This document shows positions 32,685 to 45,619 of a stretch of 64,000 nt of DNA, one piece after another. The stretch spans positions 744,001 to 808,000 of the forward strand of contig JADANN010000460.1 in the NCBI GenBank assembly GCA_018806985.1, written 5' to 3'. The notes below the pieces were generated by a model. It worked only from the letters and a program-made list of their open reading frames with translations, made no database searches and had not been told where the DNA came from. Both the position numbers and the translations under genes were made by a program. Each line of letters begins with the position of its first letter. Position 1 is the first letter of the stretch. Source of the stretch: Angiostrongylus vasorum. Lineage: Eukaryota > Nematoda > Chromadorea > Rhabditida > Metastrongylidae.

Positions 32685-35600
32685 CTAAGTGAAAAGTAGT
32701 TCCGAAGAAGAATTTACCGTTTGTCAAAGTCGAATAGCGGAACGCACGATAGTGAATACGGTCAATCACGTTTTCAACACACTAATAACCATGCATTATT
32801 AGCACGCTATTAACGTACATCGCCTTCATTCATAGAGTTTGTGACAATGTTGCATTAAAAGACCGAGTTGTGCTGGATAGTTAGACGTCACAGTTACAAA
32901 AAGAATAGTAAAAGGCATACAACGGTAAGCAGAGAATATGCGTTCATAGCTGTGACCTATACTGGGAGGATCTTGTCATTTATCACGATTTATAACAGAA
33001 AACACTGTATGGAGATGGCAAAGTATTTAAAAAGAAGCCAAAGCCAGTTTTTAGGGAAAATCGGAACCAATGATATGTTACTCGCCTTCGTGCGCACCTC
33101 TACGGTTCTTTGCTCATCAATGCTGCAATTAAGGTATATGACTAGATAGAGAGTTTGTGACTTACAATAGTTACAAGTACTCTCCGTATTTGGGGTTGCA
33201 GATAGCACGCTGCAGTTCGTCACGCTTGAAGCTCTTTGTTTGATTCCGAACTAAACCAAATAAGCATCCAATCCCTTTGGAGCCAGTGGATTCGAAAGGT
33301 AGTTATCTGGGAAAAGCACTGATTGTCAAACGCTTGCGACCATCTGTTCCAGGGAATGTCATAGCATGGTCATCCCTGGATTACAACAAGAACAGATTGT
33401 ACCAGCATTAAATGATATTTCTCAAGAAAGGCGAAAAATTTCTAATCAATAGTCGCACCCATGCGCAAAATTCGATGAGTTTTGTGGATGATGGATGCAA
33501 GGAGACGAATCGAATGCAGAAAGTTCTGGGATCCGGCAATGTGTACGATGTTGGACATCATGTTAAGATTTTTTCGTAATTTAAGCCACAATTCTAAATA
33601 TATGCAACTCATAGGCGGTCGTGTTCACGATAGTGCGTTCTCCTATAAATGTGTTATTGAAAGAAATTGTACCAATTAGAATCCAAAATCCACAATTTAT
33701 TCATCGAGCTCAAACCTATAACTAGTAACTAAGAGTCCATGGTGCAAAAACACATACTGGGAGCCGATTCGAAAAAAGGAACCAAATCAACCAGCAAGAT
33801 CGAGTCATTTTGAGATTGAATGATGGTAAACGATCGCTTCGGTCAAACTGGAAACTGTAACTGTAACTCAACTGTAACTAACTTAACTGTAAGCCACTGG
33901 TGATGTTTTAGTGTTAGAAAGTAGCCATGTTCAGCGCTGAGAAGACGTGATTTATTTTGTACTGAAACCTCAGACATGTTCAAGATAGTAGCTTAGTTGG
34001 CTTAATAAGCAAGTTGTGAAATTTTGGACGCAATTTCAACCTATTATGAAGTGAATTAGGGGAGGACGCGAAGCGGAAACTTGCTAATAGTCGATGGAAC
34101 TACGGAAATCACATCGGATCAGATAAAATTAAAGCAACTTTGTGATACAATCAATAAAGATGGCGAAGAATATCAACAATTTTGGTGAAGGGATAGGAAA
34201 TGACAAGGATGAGACCTGTGTTTGAAGAGACACAGTTGTTCAAAGGCGGTCTAACCATTATATAATAATTCGATAATAGAAAAGCCGAAGTATGTTTTTT
34301 AAAAGCTTTTTGGCTTTCAATCAGTTATACAAAGCAGAAATGGGTGAACTTTGCATTGATATAGCGTACATAATATGGCAGAACAGCATACGGAAAAAGG
34401 TAACGTTGTTAAAGAAAATATACAGGAAAGGAACATGTAACACCAATGCACTCTTATTACTCACTAAACTAACCAATGAACTAGGAATCACCGATTCCAG
34501 ATGCAAATCAGCAATTTCCTATTGAGTTTCCACGTTCGTTTGTCGGACAGATCCGACCTTCTTCCCCTGGGATTTCACTGTAGAGGCGTCATTCCCCGCA
34601 TTCAAGGGCGAACACGTCGTTGCCGTCACGTCCACCCAAGTGGAATCTACGCAAAGAACCAGAGCTTTGTACTATGTAGGAAATTAGTGTAGAAAATGCT
34701 AGGAATTTCACGGAATACCCTCTGCCAATCCCCTGTGAATATTCTAGCAAAAAAAATTATTCGCAGCAATTATGGGAAATCGCCTTGTGGAGAACTTGAA
34801 TGACTTTTTTTCTTTACTTTGCACATCCCAACACATTTACATGGTCTCATGTGGCTATTAGAAAGAAGAATGTTGCTTCTTCCTTTTCTCTAATGGCCAC
34901 CTTTTTTTTTCGATCTAAACCTCTACATAGGGTGTCAAAGCTCGTGTTTAGTTGACAACACGTCTCAAAAAAACATATGATAAAAATATTTCTACAGCAG
35001 GAGCTGGAAAAGCAAGATGCGTTTGGAGAGGAAAAAAACTTTTGCTCAAAAAAGCCTCATGGCACTTCACAAAGAATATTTACTCAGCAAATTCTGAACA
35101 CAGTACTAAATGTGTCTATATAAATAGCACTCTATACAAGAAGACACAATGATTATGCAACGTGGACAACGAAGACGGATTATGATAGCAGTTATGACTT
35201 TATAATGCATATTGTATCATGAAAGTGGTTCTCTGGATGGTTATCCGCAATGCAACGTACTAAGCAGAAAATTCTATTGATATGGCGTATTTCAGTTAAT
35301 TCATTGTACTAGAAATTAGATATAATTAAGGAGGCTCAGAAGAATTTGCTAGATGACGTGACATGATGAGGACAAAAGTAAGTAGTTGTAACAAAAGGCG
35401 GTCTCGTTCGAATTTGACGAGATGTATTTTAACACGAAAATTTCTTAATGAAAATCCGCGAATCCTCACGTGTGCTTCGAAAACCATCAATTTTGTCTCA
35501 GAATGAAGAAAAAACAAAGCTGAAGTCAGTAGCATTGCTAAGTGAATGAAGTTTTTTCTATTGACTGCGCCCAACACATTCGCATATCTGATACCTTTAA

Positions 35601-35964
35601 ACTCGAAATTGAGCAAACGCTTTGGCGGCAGTCGTTTCTGTAATGCTGAAGAATTCATCAAAAAGTCACGTAGTAAGAATTGCACTTGCTGAGCAAGGTC
35701 GATTAATCCTTGGTACTTAAGAATTTTTCCTGTATGTCATTACAGTCGTATGATTGAAATATTGCTAAGTCTTCTATTAAAGCCTAGTTATAGCTTTAAA
35801 TTAACTACTTGAGCCGCCTTAACTCCAAAACAAATCTGAATGCACCAAAATAACCTATTTATTCTCAAATTTTGCAATCACTGTTTTGTCACTGGCCGTT
35901 TGCCACTCATCAGTGTATATGAGACGATGTTAGAAATGTGAACTCTTAATGTTAACTTTTTTAT
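32685..35964. other. No recognised gene; short repeat fragments
   Basis: Holds a 3' fragment of SINE family 2 at 33,462-33,570, a short AACTGTAACT tandem repeat near 33,850 and a GC-richer patch at 34,540-34,680. A minus-strand frame of 119 codons at 35,326-35,685 has no recognisable motif. Confidence 0.35.
33462..33570 (+). repeat. SINE family 2, 3' fragment
   Basis: The block GTGGATGATGGATGCAAGGA, GACGAATCGAATGCAGAAAG and TTCTGGGATCCGG matches the 3' part of family 2. The head is missing. Confidence 0.65.
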
Positions 35965-36025
35965 TTACCGCCTTCACCTGCAGTACGGAGTTTTGCAAAT
36001 ATCTCAGCATCATTGTGATTGTGAA
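35965..36025. repeat. Foldback element end fragment
   Basis: Contains GGAGTTTTGCAAATATCTCA followed by GCATCATTGTGATT, the terminal part of the foldback family. The remainder is absent. Confidence 0.65.
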
Positions 36026-36799
36026 CTCCTAATTAAGTGATACAGCATCGCCCATTAGCAGCTGATGCTCATCGCTACTGGCCAAATCTAAATTTGACCA
36101 AACGAGCAAATTACAAGTTCAATAAGTGCGGTTTGGATATACGACTGACTAATTCCTTCAGCTTAAACGTTGTTCAAAAGAATCACAGAAGAAACGAAAT
36201 TAATTAACAATGTTAAATTAGAACAACTACAATCGAAGAAAAATCTGCATTTGTAAACACGACAAAAAGTAAAGAGTGGTTGGTTTAACATTCCAAGCAC
36301 AAGACAAACAAATGCGGTATCCTTGCACGGTGATTTGCTTGCGTAGTTCCCCACAAAGAATAAGATAGGAAATCCATGGACCTGTCCTCTTAGTCATCGT
36401 AATGGTTGTATAGTTGAATTGATGTTTTATGTCTAGGTGAATTCACACGTGGAACTCGTACACGACGACGCATCTTAAGGATATTGATAAAACGCGAAAA
36501 CGTTGTTCTTGATCTTATTTTGTTCTTCAGACATTATAAACCCAGTTACATTACATTAGTTTCCGAGCAGTGGATCTATGGGATAAGAAATGTGGCACAT
36601 AGGATAGCATAGATATCTGACACCGTGGTGTATAGCATTGTGCAATCATAGTCTATATTCTCGGGGCTGGCTAATTTTTTTTAGAAAACGGTTTGCTGAA
36701 AATAAAACTGCTGTTTAGCCACCCATCTTTCCGTATACGAGAGATCGCACAGGTCAAATTCGCACTTTCATCGCTTTAGTACCACGCACATGCTATTCC

Positions 36800-37072
36800 T
36801 AACAGTTGCACGTGGGACACATTTCAGCAGAATCACACAAATGCAGAAGACACTCATGTTCTGAAGTTCCCAAGTCTGATTCTACTACTATTTTTATACT
36901 TTCTGTTGACCAATTTAGTTTATTCCATGTATTTTTGCAAGATTTCTTGTTTTTATTCCAGATAGCCTTTATATTCTCTATGTACTTCTCATAATTTCCA
37001 CCAAAACTCACTCCCTCTTGGAACAAGAATGTTACCAAGCCATAATCAGCAACGGTGCTGTTCGCTTTTAGC
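36800..37072 (-). CDS. Coding-like segment, unrecognised
   Basis: An acceptor-like GAAGCAG is followed by LLKANSTVADYGLVTFLFQEG, then a perfect GTGAGT donor, though the frame stays open for 67 more codons (ending CPTCNC). The short exon version ending at the donor is the more likely coding part. ANSTVADYGLVTF is vaguely like beta strands of von Willebrand A domains in nematode secreted proteins, but this is too short to assign. Confidence 0.25.
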
Positions 37073-37259
37073 AACCTGCTTCGGAACGTTTGTTTATATG
37101 TAGATAGGTGCTCATTTCATACGATGAATGCAATTTTCAGTGGGTATTGGAAAAGAGAAATAACCGGTAATTTCGTAACATGCAAAGGTTTACTGGGCCT
37201 GAATGATTTGACCGTGCCATTTTTGATGACCTAGCCTACTTCTCATAACTCGACTTTTT

Positions 37260-37381
37260 ATGAAGACCCGATTCGCGTCAGGGGAATACGAATTGAACGT
37301 CCACTTCAATCGGCTCCTTGTCTCAAGTGGACACGAAGACGCCAAAGACGCTGAGTGTGAGAATGAGTGTGTGGATGAGAG
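37260..37381 (+). CDS. Possible exon of an unrecognised plus-strand gene
   Basis: The frame MKTRFASGEYELNVHFNRLL, then VSSGHEDAKDAECENECVDE and SEDDE has coding-like composition in AT-rich surroundings and ends near a GTCAGG donor. A second possible start is the GCGTCAG acceptor before GEYELNV. The acidic tail suggests a disordered region. No family recognised. Confidence 0.3.
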
Positions 37382-37449
37382 CGAAGACGATGAGGTCAGG
37401 GGTGAATATTCACACTTAATATTTAATTCATACTTAAATATTCAATCAG

Positions 37450-39825
37450 TGTAATGCCTCAAAACTATCTATTGAATTCTCGAATTTTCGATGACAGTCA
37501 ATCTAGAGCTGACCGACAGTTTTTGTTTGGATGCATGGAAGCAGGTTCATTAATGATTTATGGATGACGTTTCGATGAAGTTGTGAAACAGACGAATGTA
37601 TACGAATTTAGGATTGTTAAGTGAGGTCTATTTAAGGACACAAGCGATGAAACGGCTTTGCAAGTGATTCACATATTGTTCCTCTTCCACAGTTTGGATA
37701 AGCACGGTTTTATACAATTTCAGTTGTCTACAACTGTTGGTAAGGGCATGGAGGATCAACTGCCAACTAGGAAAATGTTTCATTAGCTGCTTTCGAAACT
37801 AGCCAAGCACAACGGCACTGGAACTGTTGCAAAACATGATAGGCAGGTCAACAGTAGATTTAGTTAGAGTAGGAAGTTCTTGTTCATTAAATAGTAGGTT
37901 CTGGTTATAATATGTGTGAATTGTTGAGCAAATTTTCTAAACATATCGTTTACAATATCAGGTAGTGCACTTCAGTATACAACTAAGGCGGCGACATCTT
38001 ATTATGTTTCCACCTTACCCTGTGGCACACCAGGAAGGGAACCATCACGGAGTATTTTGAGAAGAGCAAACTCGCCATAACATCTGTTATGTGCAAATAT
38101 TGATATGAAGAAAAAACCTGTTCTTGTGGACTGAGCTAGATGTTACTGTGACGAAAACTATCAATGTGGCGCAAAAGGAATTCTACTGGGAAAACTACAA
38201 AATGTTGAAAAGAATGCACCACATCATGCACGTCTGATGCAGTATAAACTGCCCCCTGTGTAGGCTTAATTAAATTAATTTAATCTAAATACCAACCTCT
38301 GGCAAAGCGCTACATACACAGTGTTAGGAGTTTTCGACACTAACATGGTTTTTTAGTGTGTCAAGAAAAAAGAGCCTTTTTTCATAAAAATAGAAGATTA
38401 ACGCCTTGGGACAACTCTTCTTCTTGTAACTGAGGGCATGCGTCGTCGAGAAAAGTGACCATAGGAAAATCAAAAAGAAGAAAAGTGGCCTAGAAGCCAA
38501 TAAAAAATAGCATAGTTTGTTAACCGTTCTATGGCACGTTTATAGCTGCTTGGTCGGATAAAAAAAGAGATTCGAGTGGACGTGCTCTCTGAATTGATAC
38601 TGTACATGCCAAGAAAGTCGATTTTTTCTACTACGTTAGCTCACACAACATGGCAGAAGAAATTTTTTCAGTTTCTGTAATGCAGGAGAACAGCTCTGAA
38701 AACCTGATAAGAGGCTGGTATGTAGTGATACATTATACAGGTTTACATCATGTTTGCAAGCATTATATCAATGAAACCGTGGAAACATTGAAGGAATAAT
38801 GATCTGAAAGAAGAGAGAGTTGAGATGAGATTCTTCTGAAATAATCCGTTTTGAGTAACATGAAAATGAAGCACTGAAAGGTCCTCTTGTCTTTTTGTGT
38901 GGAAATCAGAATAAGGGATTAAATTTGGAGAAGAACATGCAGTGACATCCACTTGTCGCCGTGCCCAAATAGCATTGCCTAGTACCGAATTGAATTTGCA
39001 GCAAGAGTCGAGTAATCAAAACCTTCTTACTGCACTCTGTCCCGCCCTTATGTGCACAAATCGTCCGTCTATTCACAAACACCAGTTCTTGTCACACAAC
39101 ATCAAGCAGCATCAAGTAATCAAGCCAGTTACATAGAAAACCGAAACAAAGAGAGGGAAAAGGAAGTGCCCGACTGAACGAGTAATCCCAAATACCCAAC
39201 AATGCTCGACACTTTCAAAGCATATAACTTGAGGTGACATTGTGAAATTCTAAAAATTACTTGAATAAGTATAGTGGTTTGGGCAGCATTAACTAAAAAG
39301 TGCGATAGCAGAAACTTGCCAATGATTAAAATAATATTAACAACACAAAGAAAGCTGTTATACCCTAAAAGGTAACATTTTTTCCTAATTTTGAAAATCA
39401 GATAGTTGAGAAGAGAACTTGGGTGTAATCACCACAGTACAGCAATATCAATAGAAATGAGCGAAAATATTGAAATCATTCCCTCAATTACCGCAAACAT
39501 TCTTCTTACAAATGTAGTTCCTTAGAGTCATTATAATAGATAAGGCAATTAATTCCATAAACAGCAGGTTTCTTCAGAAAAACAGATTCACATTTATAGC
39601 AAATCATAGGGAATTGAGCAATTCATATCTTCTGAAAGCTACTTTGGATGAGATACAACTTCAAATAGGTCAATGAAACGATAAACTAAAATTCAACAAA
39701 TGAGCAAATAAAAAGGGAAACAACTAGAGTCCACGTGAGTGCATCTCCATTATTTATGGTTGCCCGGTTTACCGCACAAAGGCCCTTGGCGCTCTCAATA
39801 GAAATATTCTGAACATATATAGTCG
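37450..39825. other. No recognised gene
   Basis: AT-rich sequence without a recognised gene, RNA or repeat. Confidence 0.4.
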
Positions 39826-40570
39826 TTTACGGACCACCCCTCGCACAGGATCTCCAGCCGGATAGTAGCGAGGCAACGCGGCGTAACCCCCGGTGGCTGA
39901 TAGGAGGTTAATCGTGGGCCAAAAGCGACCTTTTGCTTCCGTGAGACGCAGATGGATCCATGGGATGGATACACGTCAAGTGCACCGCTTTCGCACATAC
40001 CCCTGTGCATCTGCGACGACGTATTCGTGCATGCCCGCGTGGGTGTGTTCTCATTCTTGTGGATTGTATTCTTGGAGTCCACTCTGTAAAAGCCTGCAAC
40101 CAGGTGAGTAGGAATAACATGGGAGACTGTGATAGGAGTTTCCTCCAACAAATAAACTTCAGAGATGGACAAGCCACCCTGAGGATATCCAGCTACCATA
40201 CTGAAAGCCCAATAAGCCAATCATGGGTGTCAAATCCTAAACACAGCGAGCTAAGTGAGGCTCATTTTCGGACCTCGAAGGGGCCCCGATACCGCAGCGT
40301 TGGGTTTGACGATCACGAAAGCACTGCCGAAATCTCAGGGCCATTTTAGGCTACCTGAATCTCGACGGACCGATTTGCGCATACAATGCACGCTCACTTG
40401 CATATGAGCCTTCTACACAGAGCCTGACCATGCAGGCAAGAAGGATAAGGTATAACTTCATCGGAAATGCTGAGACAAGAAGGTGTCATCCATCCAACGC
40501 TGTGTAAGACACAGGAAAAGAAGTGTTCTTCAGAATATGTGACAATGGAGGGAAGTAGTCGAAGAGGACT
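39826..40570 (+). mobile_element. RTE-type LINE, 5' region and endonuclease start (truncated)
   Basis: At 40,380-40,505 the plus strand reads YNARSLAYEPSTQSLTMQAR, then RIRYNFIGNAETRRCHPSNA. This is the N terminus of the apurinic-type endonuclease of nematode RTE LINEs (YNARTLASE..., YDVIGLTETRR...). It continues as TGKEVFFRICDNGG after a frame change. The GC-rich 550 bp before it has no long credible frame and is best read as the LINE 5' untranslated region. The element is broken off soon after 40,570. Confidence 0.7.
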
Positions 40571-40734
40571 ATGGATAGGGAAGAGAACATATGGACTTGG
40601 GGAAGTTCCAGGTTCGATTCCTTTTCATGAAATGTGGTATAGCTAGGATTCTAGTAAAACAACAGTGGATAGCCGGACATTGTAAGAAATTTATGGAGCC
40701 CAATTTTCGATGATAATAACTCTCTGTATATCAC

Positions 40735-40945
40735 TTCAATGATGCTGAGATATTTGCAAAAACTCCGGACCGTAGGCGTCTGTGGTGGGGAACCAACGCG
40801 CTATTGTCCTTTCCGGGGAGTAACGCGTTCACCACCACACCATGCGGGTCCTTCGTTTCGCCTGTCTCTCAGCTAGTCGATAGAACTACACCTACGCTCC
40901 AGAGTTTTGCAAATATCTCAGCAACGTTGTGGTTGTATCTACGCA
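40735..40945. repeat. Foldback element, partial copy
   Basis: One full arm (GATGCTGAGATATTTGCAAA through CCTTTCCGGGGAGTAACGCG to CTGTCTCTCAGCTAGT) followed by a short terminal piece of the other arm (CCAGAGTTTTGCAAATATCT). The centre is deleted. Confidence 0.8.
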
Positions 40946-41174
40946 CTGCTAGAAAAACTTTGTGTGCAAAAGAGCTAGACTTTCAACAATGTGTCTATGG
41001 TGGGTCCGATTCTTCAGTTTCATGGTCGTGGTGCACTTAATCCTTTCTCGTTGATTTTACTGAGATCATTTTCAAAAAGTTTATTTTACAATCCACATTG
41101 GTTAAGATTTTACATGCAATTTACAACGTTTACAACCTACAAACCTATAAAATAAGGCCGGGCTAAAGTCTTGT

Positions 41175-41620
41175 CTATGTATTCTCTTGAGTAAAGGAAA
41201 CCAGTGTATCCCCATTAATTTTTACGAAATACGGAGAATGACTATAACCACAGAGAAGTCGTCTAGGCTGCCTATGCTTATGGGGAGTTTTTTTTCCCGT
41301 TAGTTTCCACAATTTCCAATTTTGATTAGTTAGCGGAAAAGGTTCCCTCATAAGCTTCTCGTCGACGTGATAATACTGTCTGTTACTCTTATCCATTTCA
41401 GCAAAGGTTACATCTCTCAAACTATGCTGGGCAATTCAATTGCCCTATTTTTAGCCACTGGTGGATAACCTGCTTTAAGAACCTTTTCTTGTTTTGCTTG
41501 AGAGCACAACGATGAGTTTTTTGCTATCGGATTTGGAAATTTTGCACAGGAGGTGTTGCCACAATGAGACTCTCCTCGAAAAAGAAGAAAGAAGTAGCCT
41601 CCCTGGCAATTCCTACTCAC
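41175..41620 (-). CDS. Two abutting unrecognised open frames
   Basis: On the minus strand, 41,417-41,620 reads HCGNTSCAKFPNPIAKNSSL and AKQEKVLKAGYPPVAKNRAI. The next frame, 41,175-41,420, reads MDKSNRQYYHVDEKLMREPF, then TNQNWKLWKLTGKKTPH and GYSHSPYFVKINGDTLVSF. The frames touch with only a small overlap, as in a once-continuous gene with a frameshift or an intron. Composition is globular and protein-like. I do not recognise the family. A plus-strand frame (41,494-41,757) overlaps the first one. Confidence 0.3.
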
Positions 41621-42119
41621 GGGCGCTACAAATGGTGTTATTCCGCACAGTTTTCCTCACTTATGGTAGGATTTATTCTTTCCTTTCTGTGAGAAGAATC
41701 GCTTCTATCCTGTACCAAAACGAGTCACAAGCCAGAAAATTTCTCTTCAATCCATAAACACTAGCCATTCTCTGCGATGACGACCTGAAAACGCCCTAGC
41801 ATAGGTGTCTCAGGTTTCCAGGAAAAATCATCCACCATCATTCAACATATTAATGAGGGAAGGCAACCGAACTCGAAGTTAAAGACGAGGCCACATACGA
41901 TGCAAGACAACAGAACGAGTGGAAAAATCATCGGTAACCGCATTACAATAAAAGGCGGGTCGTCTAAGCATCTACGTTTTGTAGGATGCATTCATGGCAA
42001 AATGAAGTGAATCAGTGACTTGAAATATTTCTCTCTTGTAATAACTTAAGATTCACACATAAACCTCACCGAAAATACATCAATCTCTTTTGAAATTACA
42101 CTTCCGAAATTACTCTTTC

Positions 42120-42490
42120 CCTTGATTCAGGGAACGGGAAGCACATTGGTAGTGATTCTGCTCACGATGCTGGCCGCCCAATCTACGTAGGCCGGTTCCA
42201 GGACGCTCAGGAGCAACCAAGTCTCTTATCTTTCAGAATGCGAAAATTAGTACCATATTAATATGACTCTCTAATCCACACAGCACGCTTTAGCACGGCT
42301 ATCTTAGGGTCCCAAAGATAATTGATTCGACCAGCATTCAACAACTCTCGCGGCGAAGAAAAAAATTCCCAAGCAGCAGCCGAAGCTGCATTCATTCAAA
42401 AGTCCGAAGACCTCCTTGGACGGTGGATAAGAGAAAACGAATCGAATTTCGGAAGTGCTAGCACTCGCACAACGTGATACACGTGATGTT
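42120..42490 (+). repeat. tRNA-derived SINE, family 2 copy
   Basis: The head GGGAAGCACATTGGTAGTGA is A-box-like, but the B box is lost. The body CAGCAGCCGAAGCTGCATTC, GACGGTGGATAAGAG and CGAATCGAATTTCGG matches family 2. It abuts the next repeat copy at 42,500. Confidence 0.65.
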
Positions 42491-42499
42491 GGGTCTTGA

Positions 42500-42885
42500 C
42501 ACTTGACACTTGAATGGTCCGTCCTCACTGGTTGTGCGTGCCGCAGCATAATCTCCAATTTTCGAAGATTTGCTGGCTAAGCCATTGTGGTTTCCTGGAA
42601 CCCGGAGGTCAGCTTGGCCAAAGTCTGCCACAGGTCTTCACCACCACAGGCAGTCGCAGCCCTTGTGGATCAGAGGGAGATTTGCCACCATGTGACTAGT
42701 TTGATACGAGGATGGTGGGTCCCGGTATTGGTTTGCTTTTAGCTAGGCTTCCTGATAGAAACGCCAGACTCCTTCTCAGCTTGAGAGACCTTGCCAGAGG
42801 ATGAATCTCTCGCTGTACATTGCAGTCCGATACTCAGGAACACTTCCCAGCCATGATGAGGCGGTAAACCGCTGAGAGGTCTAGT
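42500..42885 (-). repeat. 385-bp dispersed repeat, copy 4
   Basis: Minus-strand copy from GGTTTACCGCCTCATCATGG near 42,872 to a tail of CAAGTGTCAAGTGTCAAG near 42,500. Tail unit differs from copies 1 and 2. Confidence 0.8.
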
Positions 42886-43584
42886 TGTAATAACAATAAT
42901 AACTAGCAATTATAACAATTAATACTAATAATGGTAAGGACAATAATTTTAATACTAATATTAATATTAGTAATATTAACAATTCTTGATTCAATCACTA
43001 TGACGAATCGTTTTCTAAAGATCATCGCACCTGCGGCTGTTTCTATATGCTGAGGGCTAATTCCGTCCTTCAGCTTTAAACAAACACATCTCAGCTCGCA
43101 GTGAAAATTATTTATAGGGTTAAAAATCATCATGTACCACAGATCTTTTTCAAACGGCACGGTGTTTCATATTGTGCAGAGATAAATTAGAAATGCAAGG
43201 CGATTTAACGAACGGAATTTCGTCCAGCATGGCACGATGGTGTTCAACAATGTGTCTCTGTTGTTTTCAGCTGGCTTGCTTGCTTTAAACACTTTAAAAT
43301 TTTTAATTCGGTCTGCAATATTTAAAAAGTTAGTGGTTAAATAAAATCTCAAGTGAAAACGACGTCCGAGAAATGATATAAATTCAAGTGATGGATAAAG
43401 GCCTCTTCTTAAGCCTGTCAAATTATGGCACTCAAGTTGACGAAAATTTAACGTAATCTGTGGAAAATATCATTATTCCTCACTGTATGATAAGAATTGA
43501 AAGAACAGTTTCTTTTTAGCTGTTATTTCAGTTCTAGTCACGGTGATAAATCATCGTAATTGCATGCAATACAAAGATGTCCTG

Positions 43585-43975
43585 CCAAAGGTTTACCACC
43601 TCATCGTGGCTAGGAGGTGTTTTTGGATGTCAGACTGCGATGTACAGCGAGGGGATTCATGTTCCCGGCAGGGTCTCGCATGTTGAGAAGGAGTCCGGCG
43701 TTTCCGTCAGGAAGCTTAGCCAAGAGTAAACCAATACCAGGATCCACCACCGTCGTGGTACCAAACGATTCGTATGGTAGCAAATCTCCTCTCGATCCAC
43801 AAGGGCGGCGAATGTTTGTGGTGGTGACGACCTGGGGGCAGACTTTGACTAGGCTGACCTCGGAACTCTAGGGAAACACTATGGGTAAAGCAGCAGAACT
43901 CCAAAAAATGGAAAATATGCTGGGGCTCGCACAACTAGTGAGGGTGAGCCGTCCAAGTATGCAAGCAAGTAATAC
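43585..43975 (+). repeat. 385-bp dispersed repeat, copy 5
   Basis: Plus-strand copy from GGTTTACCACCTCATCGTGG to CCGTCCAAGTATGCAAGCAA. With copy 4 it makes an inverted pair separated by about 700 bp of AT-rich DNA. Confidence 0.8.
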
Positions 43976-45619
43976 AAGGGTATATACCTCATATATAACT
44001 GCGAAACGGAATAGAAAATGTGGACAATACCGTGATTGTACACTGGACGAATCTTTTCGAACCACACATCGCATTTCGAATTGCTCCAAAAAGCATGGAA
44101 CAACATATAAAATAATTTAAATCATACGCAAAAAGCAGAAAGCACCGGAATTCTCTGAAAAAACATGAGGAAACCAAATAATAGAGTGAAGAGTACAACA
44201 AAGTAGTACTGGTTGCCGCAGTAAGGGTGAGTTGACACTAATTCATAACAAAGAGTGCGGTACACAAAAGTAGGCGCTGAGCTCTATGACTTAACACAGT
44301 ATAAATATGCTTCTGAATCGTTTTTCAATAAACAAGTGTTACGAAGAGCTGCTGAGAGAATCACTTTATATCAATACTGAAAGCGTTCCAGATTTCCCAA
44401 TTTACCACAAGAACTCAAACCTCGAATGATGAGAGTAAAAGCATGCTGAAATTCCAATAGTTCGTTGTTCGCAACAAAAGTTTTTTTGATGATGACGGAC
44501 ACTGAAAACGTCAATCAAAAACGTTGAAGCTACCATTGTGTCTTTCTCCAAATAAGTTGCCAAGAACACCAGTTCAAAATACTCCACCAAAAATTCCCAC
44601 TTCCATTTCCAAAAGTAGAACAAACAGAAATAAGGAAAAGCTTGTGAGGGAGTTTAAATCATGATTCGTGCCGCTTGGCAACAAACTTTTGATCCTTAAG
44701 CAAAGAAAAGTGGTGGGCAAGGCTACTTGCCCGATGAAGTCTTATACTTCTACACAAATACTGGGTTCTATTAGCAGATACTATGACAACATTGTTAGTT
44801 TTTCTCTCTTGACGGGAACTTTCCAACGCGCGATTCACCACAGCATATAAAATTCCTGAGAATTCCCGCGCTGTTTTTTCATCGCACACAGTATGACTCA
44901 CTGGTGATGCATAGGGTGTGATGCTCTTCTATCGCTTTCTTTCATATTTTTTTTTGCTCGCTTAGCAGCTTTCTTCCATGTATTTCCGGAGAATTATGTG
45001 TTTTAACCAATGTGCTTTGCATGGCTTCTCAGTATTTGTCCATGCTTTCTTTTTTACGAAAACTTATATATCTTCAATAGGTGGTGTTGAGCTTTTCTAA
45101 ACTCCCTCGTAAAATGTAGAGTATGAGTAAATATTCGGCAGTTCCTCACAACAACTATAATTGATTCTGACTATTGGGAGAGAACGAACAATCGACACTT
45201 TCAAAGTGACTTGGCCGGATTAGTGGGCGGATAACGATTATGAATATTCATTTCACGCAATGTATACGGAACCAGCCATTTTTTGAAGCTATCGCAGTTC
45301 TTTCTTTCATTTCATTGCCTTTCCTATCCTATCCACTTCGACGTTCATGTGATTTATATACAACCGCTCTGCAGCGTCCATAAAGCATCTGTTTTTCGTG
45401 CTGTAATACGAATTCGCTTTCATCATTTATCACGAACTATATCGGTCAAAAATTGAAAGTTATACGGCTGAATCACATCACCGAAAAGGAAATTGAAATC
45501 TTCTTCGAAATATCCAAAACAGCAGTTTCAGACCATGCCGGATCCAGCATATATGGGTGAGAAAATAGCGATTCAGTGCAAAAAACAACGTGGAAAAAAC
45601 TGTTGCAAAAAAACGGCCG
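43976..45619. other. No recognised gene
   Basis: AT-rich, no recognised gene or repeat. Confidence 0.4.

Noticed and set aside
35326..35685. A 119-codon minus-strand frame as a gene
   Set aside because: No recognisable motif, no splice or regulatory context, and AT-rich low-information composition; kept only as a remark.
39960..40349. A 129-codon plus-strand frame and overlapping minus-strand frames
   Set aside because: They lie in the GC-rich 5' region of an RTE LINE; frames are open on both strands and show no motif.
40600..40660. GGTTCGATTCC as a tRNA gene
   Set aside because: A perfect B box but no A box at the right distance and no cloverleaf; probably repeat-derived or chance.
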